Shown: positions 58,240 through 64,000 of the stretch, piece by piece | Layout: the number at the start of each line of letters is the position of its first letter | Numbering within the stretch: position 1 is the stretch's first letter | Assembly: GCA_003194525.1 (NCBI GenBank) | Contig: NBIV01000029.1 | Coordinates: 124,001 to 188,000 of the forward strand | Direction: 5' to 3' | DNA: 64,000 nt | From: Gracilariopsis chorda | Lineage: Eukaryota > Rhodophyta > Florideophyceae > Gracilariales > Gracilariaceae | Notes under the pieces: generated by a model | What the model was told of the DNA's origin: nothing | Database searches by the model: none | The model's input: the letters and a program-made list of their open reading frames with translations, nothing else | Position numbers and translations under genes: made by a program

Positions 58240-61200
58240 AACAGCCATAATGCGTTTCAATCAGCATCTAAGTAGAACAAAACATAAAACATCGAGCAGC
58301 GCGAGCTCACGAAGTAAACGTAAGAAGACTAGAGTCTTCCTCTCATAGGTTATGGGTACACGCGACCACTGAAGCAACCATACCAAAAACACCTAGACGT
58401 CTCCCTACCCCACCACGGAGGCTTACAAAAGACTAACCCGCAGGCTCCGTAGAGAGCTAACACGGGATATAGACAACATCACTACCGAACTTTACGCCAA
58501 CGCCATCACCAACGCACAAGACAATCATCAACCAACAGACACCACTCAAGGCACACACAGCGACATGGAGGCTCACAACTCCAACACATATCCTTCCGTA
58601 CCGAAGCTCGCTTCGGCAAATTATGCCCCATGGCTATTTGCCATCGAACATCACGCCCAAAAACTCGAACCCACCGCACACCTGACCTACAACCCTCCCG
58701 TCCCAATCGACCCAACCGAACAACAAGAATACATCCAGCGCAAAACCAGACTCACCACTGCCATACTCACCAGCGTACCACCAGACATTCTTGGCCAAAT
58801 TCTGGTACCAGACGATGAAATAACAGCCTATGAATTAATCAAACGCATCCCAGCGCACATAAATCAGACGACGAAATAGGACCACCAATTCTTGAAAACA
58901 GGGGCTGAGAGTATCCACTTCAAAGAGGATACAAAAATCACCGACTACATCAACGAGCAAAAGGAAGCCCGCCAGCGCATGTTAGCAGCAAAGTACCCGA
59001 ACATATCGGGCGAGACCACCACCGTCGACTTTCTAATCAAAGGCCTCAAACAGAACACCACCCTCTCCAACATTGTGTTTCAGTTTCTTGCGCAAAAACC
59101 GACCGACATCAAGGACTTTATGCGTAAGTTAAAAGATATTTATACATGTTCTGAAGCTGTCTCCTCCCCTTCCTCCAGCACACACCCACCATCAAGGCTC
59201 ACCGGAGACTACGGACGCCCCCGCCAGTACCGCCACTTCGACAGAAGCCCATTCTATGCCACCCGAGCACGACCACCATCCACAGGAAAAGCTTGCCAGT
59301 TTCATTTTTGTATAGGCATACCACCACAGCACACAGAGAGGCCGAATGTCACGACCCCAGAAACCCCCAAAACCGCTTCAAGGTAAACTACGCGGCAACC
59401 GCACGGCATTACTCGCAAGTACCTTCCCACTCACATAGCCACGCACCCCACCTTCTTCAAAAACCTCCCACTATCAACACCCCATTCCCACCGGCAGACG
59501 TGACCTCCCAAGCCGACACCGACACAAACGGTAAGTTTATCATAGACAGTGGAGCCAATGTATCCCACGTCACGATACCAACCCCAGGAATGAAATGACT
59601 TACTATCCCACTCCTAATCACCAATGCGAACAACCAACAGAGCCAATGCTCCCACCATGGAATGCTGTGCATCCATCTACACAAGAGTAATCGAACTCTA
59701 AAAAAATATGCCATCGCCAACCGCCAAGTCAAACACAACCTATTATCTGTTCATGACATTGCTCAACGATACGGGCTCGTAAGCTTAACGGCAAACAAAG
59801 GCTATATCTTAGATACGACACGTCACACTCCATCTAGGATCGCTACAACCCCATGGAACGGCACCCAGTACCAACCCCGAGCATAAATTTCGCCCAACAC
59901 GGCATTTACCGCCCGCATCATATCCCCAAACACATGGAACAAACGATCCAACACATACGTCATAAAATGCAACACCCACTATCCGACGTTCGAACCGACA
60001 ACGCCAAGGAGTATGTGTCAAAAACTATGGAAGAGATATACGACAAACACCACGTAACCCATCACCTCCGCACACACCATCAACCGCAAGAAAATTCAAT
60101 AGCCGAAAGTATTAACTGTACGATCATGGAGTCGGTACGAGCACTATTATCAAACGCCAATCTTCTCTCCAGAATATTGGGAAGATGCCGTCTGCGATAC
60201 CATTTTTAAATATAACCTTCTTTACCAAACGAGCATCCAAACCTCCCTATACCACAAATGGTACGGTACCAAACCACACCTACCACGACTATACACCTTT
60301 GGACAAATCGGAACAATACCCATCAATGCCCCAAAGAAAAAGATGCAACCCAGAGCCACCACAGTAGGTATATTTATGGCACCTTCCTAACCATGATTAT
60401 GGTTCTCAACACCCAAACCAAACAATATCACCACATCAAAGTGCAGCACCTCCACCCATATCAAAAGCAAAAAGACCCCCCATCTACAACCATACAGGCA
60501 TTCAAAACTCGAGTACATCCTCATCCCAGTACGCCGAAAACCATCGAACTCGCTACTCCTCCCCCAACCAACCTCGACCAAGCCCAAAAGTATCCAGATG
60601 CAGCACAATGGCAAAAAGCGTATGACGCAGAACTCGCAAAAATCGACCAATGTAAAAGTATTGAGTGGCAACCACAACAAGTTCAACCCCCCCCCACAGG
60701 CTATCATCCCCCTTATGATGATCTACTGCTACAAACGATCAGCAAAAGGATTAGTTACTGAGCGAAGAGCAAGGTGAAACCTTCGTGGAGAGCTCATGAA
60801 ACCGGGGCTCCACTACGATCCCAACCATAGCACCACCTGCACAGAAGATAGAACCACACAATATCTCCTAGTAGCACTCCACGCAACATATCCGTACCCT
60901 ATGGAACACTTTGATATCAAATCCGCGTACCTCCATGAATCATATCAGCACGATCGACCAGTCTACGTGAAATAGATGCCCAAGTTTAACGGCATGTACA
61001 CCCAAAAAATCACCTATGGCAGATTAACGGGTAGAATATACGGCTCTTTACCAGCAGCCTATTACTACAACCATGGTCTGAAATCGTTCTTGACCAAACT
61101 AGACTTCGTACCCTCCGAAAACGATCCGTGCCTCTACACCAAGCAACCGACAGAGGCTTCATATTAGTAAGCACCACGATAGACGATTTTCTCATCCTGG

Positions 61201-61691
61201 CGTCTCACCCAGCAGAGATTGGCGACCTATATAAACAAATCCTAACGAAGTATAAAGTCAAACGTCTTGGCCGACCAACAAGATTCTTAAACCGGACCAT
61301 CAGACACCCACCAGATGATCATGACCATGTGTCACAACCAGAAACCATCGATGCACTACTCGCACAAACCAAGATAGCCAACTGCACTCCCACACTCACT
61401 CTGTACAATAACCTCACCCATCTCGAACACCAACCCACCAAGTAAGATCTAAGCAAAGAGCAGACTACCCGATACAGACAGATTTTGGGTGACAAAAGAT
61501 ATATCACAGACAGTACCCGCCCGGATACCCTTTATATAATAAACCAACTCGCTCAACACATGAATAATCTGCAACAACATTAGAAGGCTTTGAAAACGGT
61601 CCTGAGATATCTAAAAGGAACGAAAACGCACGGACTTCTTCATCGCCATACGGAAGCTAGTAACAGACGAAAACTTCTGACAATCTATGTG
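58240..61691 (+). mobile_element. Ty1/copia element body, 3'-truncated (fossil, plus strand)
   Basis: A/C-rich plus-strand copia. gag lies at 58,565-59,386, a protease-like tract (FIIDSGANVSH) at about 59,530-59,600, integrase at about 59,640-60,210 (NLLSVHDIAQRYG pre-integrase region, and VRTDNAKEYVS in the core), and reverse transcriptase at about 60,820-61,445 (LKSFLTKLDFVPSENDPCLY and TTIDDFLILA). The start of RNase H (VLRYLKGTKTHGL) is followed at once by the 570-bp repeat B. It is broken several times. It is the same family as the relics at 1.7-2.6 and 4.1-6.0 kb. The 5' LTR probably lies before 58,347 but has no partner here. Confidence 0.65.
58565..59386 (+). other. Copia part: gag
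   Basis: Two long tracts (58,565-58,879 and 58,892-59,386) in the style of copia gag (UBN2-like): LASANYAPWLFAIEHHAQ near the start, then DHQFLKTGAESIHFKEDTKI and FLIKGLKQNTTLSNI. The zinc knuckle is not clear. Fossil. Confidence 0.6.
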
Positions 61692-62267
61692 GTGCAATGC
61701 CCCAAAGGGGAAAAACACCGAAAGACGTTCGGGATCTTCCTCTCACGAGGTGAACCCAGTTGGGTAGAGCCCTCCCAGAGGTGTCACGGCGAAGCCGGTT
61801 TGTAAGACCAGGGACACCTGTCGCGACTCGCGCAGGGAGGTGAAGGCGAAGAATCGGTATCCGCGTGAGCGGGGTGTGATCCTCAGTAGAGGTATGTTTC
61901 CACGTAAGTGGGGATGTGTGAGCGGATGCGCACACGAGGGCCGCGGATAGCGGGAGGTGCTAACCTAAAAAGGAGAAAGAGAAGGGCGAAGTGAGTCGCG
62001 AGAGCGACGGGGACGAACGGCGATGCCGGTAACAATATCCCTATACAGGGCGAAACACCAATGCAATTGGAACAATTATACTCCCAGTGATGGGTCCCTT
62101 TAGATGTGCAAGGGGGTTAGATGTCCCGTGGTTTACGGCGTTTCCCTCCAAGGAGGAGTAGAGTACGCGCGCAAGCGGCAACAACTAGAGCCAATTCCCC
62201 AGGTTGGGGTCCCTTGTTGGGGAAGGTTTACTGGTGTGACGGCAGTGCGCCGTCGCACTAAGTACTA
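61692..62267 (+). repeat. 570-bp repeat, copy B
   Basis: Second copy of the repeat at 43,093-43,662. It starts GTGCAATGCCCC and ends CACTAAGTACTA. It interrupts the copia RNase H exactly at its start. Bases before it (CTATGTG) and after it (GTGTCTAT) share a GTG that might be a trace of a short target duplication. Confidence 0.65.
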
Positions 62268-62283
62268 GTGTCTATCGGACCGG

Positions 62284-62311
62284 TGCGCTGACCTCATATG
62301 AGGTCAGCGCA
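62284..62311. repeat. 28-bp perfect palindrome
   Basis: Two 14-base arms, TGCGCTGACCTCAT and its exact complement, meet with no spacer at 62,297/62,298. It starts 16 bases after the end of the 570-bp repeat B and is followed by an A-rich run. Confidence 0.85.
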
Positions 62312-62427
62312 GCGGCACGCAAAATTAAAAAAAAAATTGAAATCTGATCCGCATGGCCCTACATTGCAAATTTTGAACTTGAAACATGGCCTACCGGGTG
62401 GTCTTTCAACTATAAGTACTTGTAGAA

Positions 62428-62516
62428 GACGACCACTGAGCCATAACAGCAGCTCAGCGGTCGTCAGGTCACATGCGAGCAGCAAAACATGAGTTCGAAC
62501 CTCGCTGAGTTTCATA
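62428..62516 (+). ncRNA. tRNA-like sequence, probable SINE head or tRNA relic
   Basis: An A-box-like GCAGCTCAGCGG (62,449-62,460) and a B-box-like GAGTTCGAACC (62,491-62,501) lie about 42 bases apart, as in tRNA promoters. A strong 14-bp hairpin (62,428-62,441 with 62,452-62,465, one mismatch) overlaps the A box. A normal cloverleaf with D, anticodon and T stems cannot be drawn, so this is not a working tRNA. A tRNA-derived SINE is the likeliest source. Confidence 0.35.
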
Positions 62517-62788
62517 AAACTCCAAAACTCCTTCGGGAGCTCGACTAATTCTAAATATCTTTAAACTCTCAGAACGTTTATAACACCCACTTGAACAGCA
62601 GAAAGAATACGGTGACATCTGTTAAAGGGGCAGTTTCGTAATAGAGTTTAAATAATCTAGCAAGTCTAAATAACGCGGATTGAATTAGTAGGGGGCTAAA
62701 GGTAAAATGAACTTATTGTAAACTTTTGCATTCAAACATAGATTTTTAATATAAAAAACGAAGGTTGACAAGGTTTTGGACATCTTCG
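62517..62788. other. Short AT-rich spacer after the transposase stop
   Basis: 3' flank of the piggyBac-type gene on the minus strand. No terminal inverted repeat was recognised. Confidence 0.35.
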
Positions 62789-64000
62789 TCAGCTTCTGAA
62801 CTTCATTATACCGTGACATTCTTCAATGTGTTTCATAAAACAATCTCTATTAGTACCAGTGTGACATAAAAACACTTCTTTTTCCTTTCTGATATAGCAG
62901 CCAGAACATAAAAACTTGGACTTTGTATTACCTTTGCAGAAACTGCATCGTCCTTGATATAAAGCTTTTGTAATCTTGCCATCCTTGTTTTTTCTCCTTC
63001 TATTCGTCTGCATTAAATGCAAGCCAGTGCCTGCAAACATTGGCTTCTCATGATCATTTTCACATTCTTGCTCATCTCTGCTCATTAGACCTGTGGTATC
63101 CCATGTATTCTCAATTAGTTCATCAGCCAATTGGCAATAGAAGTCGTGCGGACTTTTCACGTTTCGGGTTCCATTTGCGGCTTTGTACAACTTCCAGGCG
63201 TCCACAATATAAATTGATAAAAGAGAGCAGTTCACTCGAAATGACCACTCTTTCACTTCAATTTTCTTCTCCAGATTCAGATCATCTTGTCTGCATCTAT
63301 TATGGCGATCGACCATTGAACAGTTTTTGTAATACTCTTCACACACTTCGGGAATTGCGACCTCCATTTCCACTTTCTTAGAAATATTTCCCTCCCGTCT
63401 CCACCTTTCTCGAATAATAGGACAGCCAGGACTAACCGTGCCAGAGGTTGATACGAAATACCTTCTTTCTCTGTCCATCCACATTACAGCCATTATATCA
63501 TTATTGATAATGCTTCCTTTCGATAGCATAGATACAAAATCACCCCTGTCTGATAAAGTAGTTTCGGAGAGATGTGTCATCGGATATTCACGAGTAGCAT
63601 TTTTGACAACTCCAGTAAACCTTAAACCTTTTTCCAGTAATGCTTTCGCTGTACTGACAGACGCAAAAAAGGAATCCGCACATACCAACCGTCCTGATCC
63701 AAACCATGGTTGCACTAAGCGAAGTAAGACTGCCGTTCCATGGGCGTTATCAGAATCAAAAACTTGTTCCGGAATATTTGCACCCATATTGAGCTCAATG
63801 TTCAGCATTATGCCACTTCGTGCACAACATACGGCCTTCATTTCAAGACCATTTTCCGGCTTTCTGTCTAATGCCGTATAGTGCGGAAGCCCGACATCAA
63901 TCCAATTACCGCCTAATCCGTACCATCGTGACATTCCTTCGTCAACACATAAGGCATGTGATGGCGTGACAAAAGACCGACGATGGTCATTGATTGCCTT
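62789..64000 (-). CDS. PiggyBac-type transposase (DDE_Tnp_1_7), runs off window
   Basis: The minus-strand frame is open from the window edge to a TGA at 62,789-62,791, more than 400 codons without interruption, so the N-terminus lies beyond 64,000. Reading from the edge: VDEGMSRWYG (first catalytic Asp region), ALDRKPENGLEMKAVC (the family's KP..G.K box), VCADSFFAS...LLEKGLRFTGVVKNATREYP (second Asp), VMWMDRERRYFVST, and CSMVDRHNR (late Asp region). The C-terminus carries a Cys-rich cross-brace (CSFCKGNTKSKFLCSGCYIRKEKEVFLCHTG...C). These enzymes cut and paste at TTAA sites, and some are domesticated. The intact frame contrasts with every other element here and suggests recent arrival or selection. 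Confidence 0.75.
   Translation of the reverse strand, partial: KAINDHRRSFVTPSHALCVDEGMSRWYGLGGNWIDVGLPHYTALDRKPENGLEMKAVCCARSGIMLNIELNMGANIPEQVFDSDNAHGTAVLLRLVQPWFGSGRLVCADSFFASVSTAKALLEKGLRFTGVVKNATREYPMTHLSETTLSDRGDFVSMLSKGSIINNDIMAVMWMDRERRYFVSTSGTVSPGCPIIRERWRREGNISKKVEMEVAIPEVCEEYYKNCSMVDRHNRCRQDDLNLEKKIEVKEWSFRVNCSLLSIYIVDAWKLYKAANGTRNVKSPHDFYCQLADELIENTWDTTGLMSRDEQECENDHEKPMFAGTGLHLMQTNRRRKNKDGKITKALYQGRCSFCKGNTKSKFLCSGCYIRKEKEVFLCHTGTNRDCFMKHIEECHGIMKFRS

Noticed and set aside
62428-62516. A functional tRNA gene
   Set aside because: A- and B-box-like motifs are present, but no cloverleaf with proper D, anticodon and T stems can be formed.

Overview
This is a eukaryotic nuclear window: there are no bacterial operons, plasmid or phage modules, rRNA genes or CRISPR arrays. 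Host-like genes are compact, mostly single-exon and read as complete open frames. They sit in a sea of decayed transposable elements. Compact intron-poor genes beside abundant copia, gypsy, Helitron and DNA-transposon debris would suit a florideophyte red alga such as a Chondrus relative, but that assignment is inference and no marker gene proves it.

Region 1 (1-6,360) is mainly relics. It holds a plus-strand Ty1/copia RT-RNase H relic (about 1,740-2,640), a possible small spliced gene (3,569-4,096) and a minus-strand gag-protease relic of the same copia family (about 4,100-5,990). Region 2 (6,361-15,326) is the host gene island. It contains a CDCA7-type zinc-finger protein (minus), a membrane-anchored methyltransferase-like protein (plus, divergent from the first), an orphan three-pass membrane protein, an orphan secreted Cys-rich protein, and a ubiquitin-like/BAG-domain co-chaperone (minus).

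Region 3 (15,700-30,300) is DNA-transposon territory. It has an Ulp1-like protease relic, a FAR1-type zinc-finger relic, two tandem 440-bp Helitron-like non-autonomous units, a nearly complete Helitron RepHel gene (22,258-27,070, few lesions) and a MULE transposase. The Helitron 3' end lies inside or right beside the MULE. An inverted pair of about 320-bp repeats (15.74-16.06 kb and 29.95-30.27 kb) brackets the region.

Region 4 (30,300-46,250) has long gene-free AT-rich DNA, then a broken minus-strand Ty3/gypsy element with chromodomain (about 35.8-43.1 kb). Around it lie plus-strand protein-like fossils that match no retroelement domain I know and may derive from a non-retroviral virus. A 570-bp repeat with sharp ends follows, then a PIF/Harbinger transposase relic. 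Region 5 (48,200-62,270) has a second, older Helitron, a minus-strand copia element with both LTRs still visible (50,987-58,022), a plus-strand copia body (about 58,240-61,691) cut off inside RNase H, and a second copy of the 570-bp repeat. Region 6 (62,280-64,000) has a 28-bp perfect palindrome, a tRNA-like sequence and a piggyBac-type transposase that is open for over 400 codons and runs off the window edge.

The most interesting themes are: the shared double-hairpin 3' terminus linking autonomous and non-autonomous Helitrons; the unassigned virus-like fossils; the 570-bp repeat with defined ends but no known class; and the CDCA7-type gene, whose family acts in DNA methylation, in a TE-rich locus.
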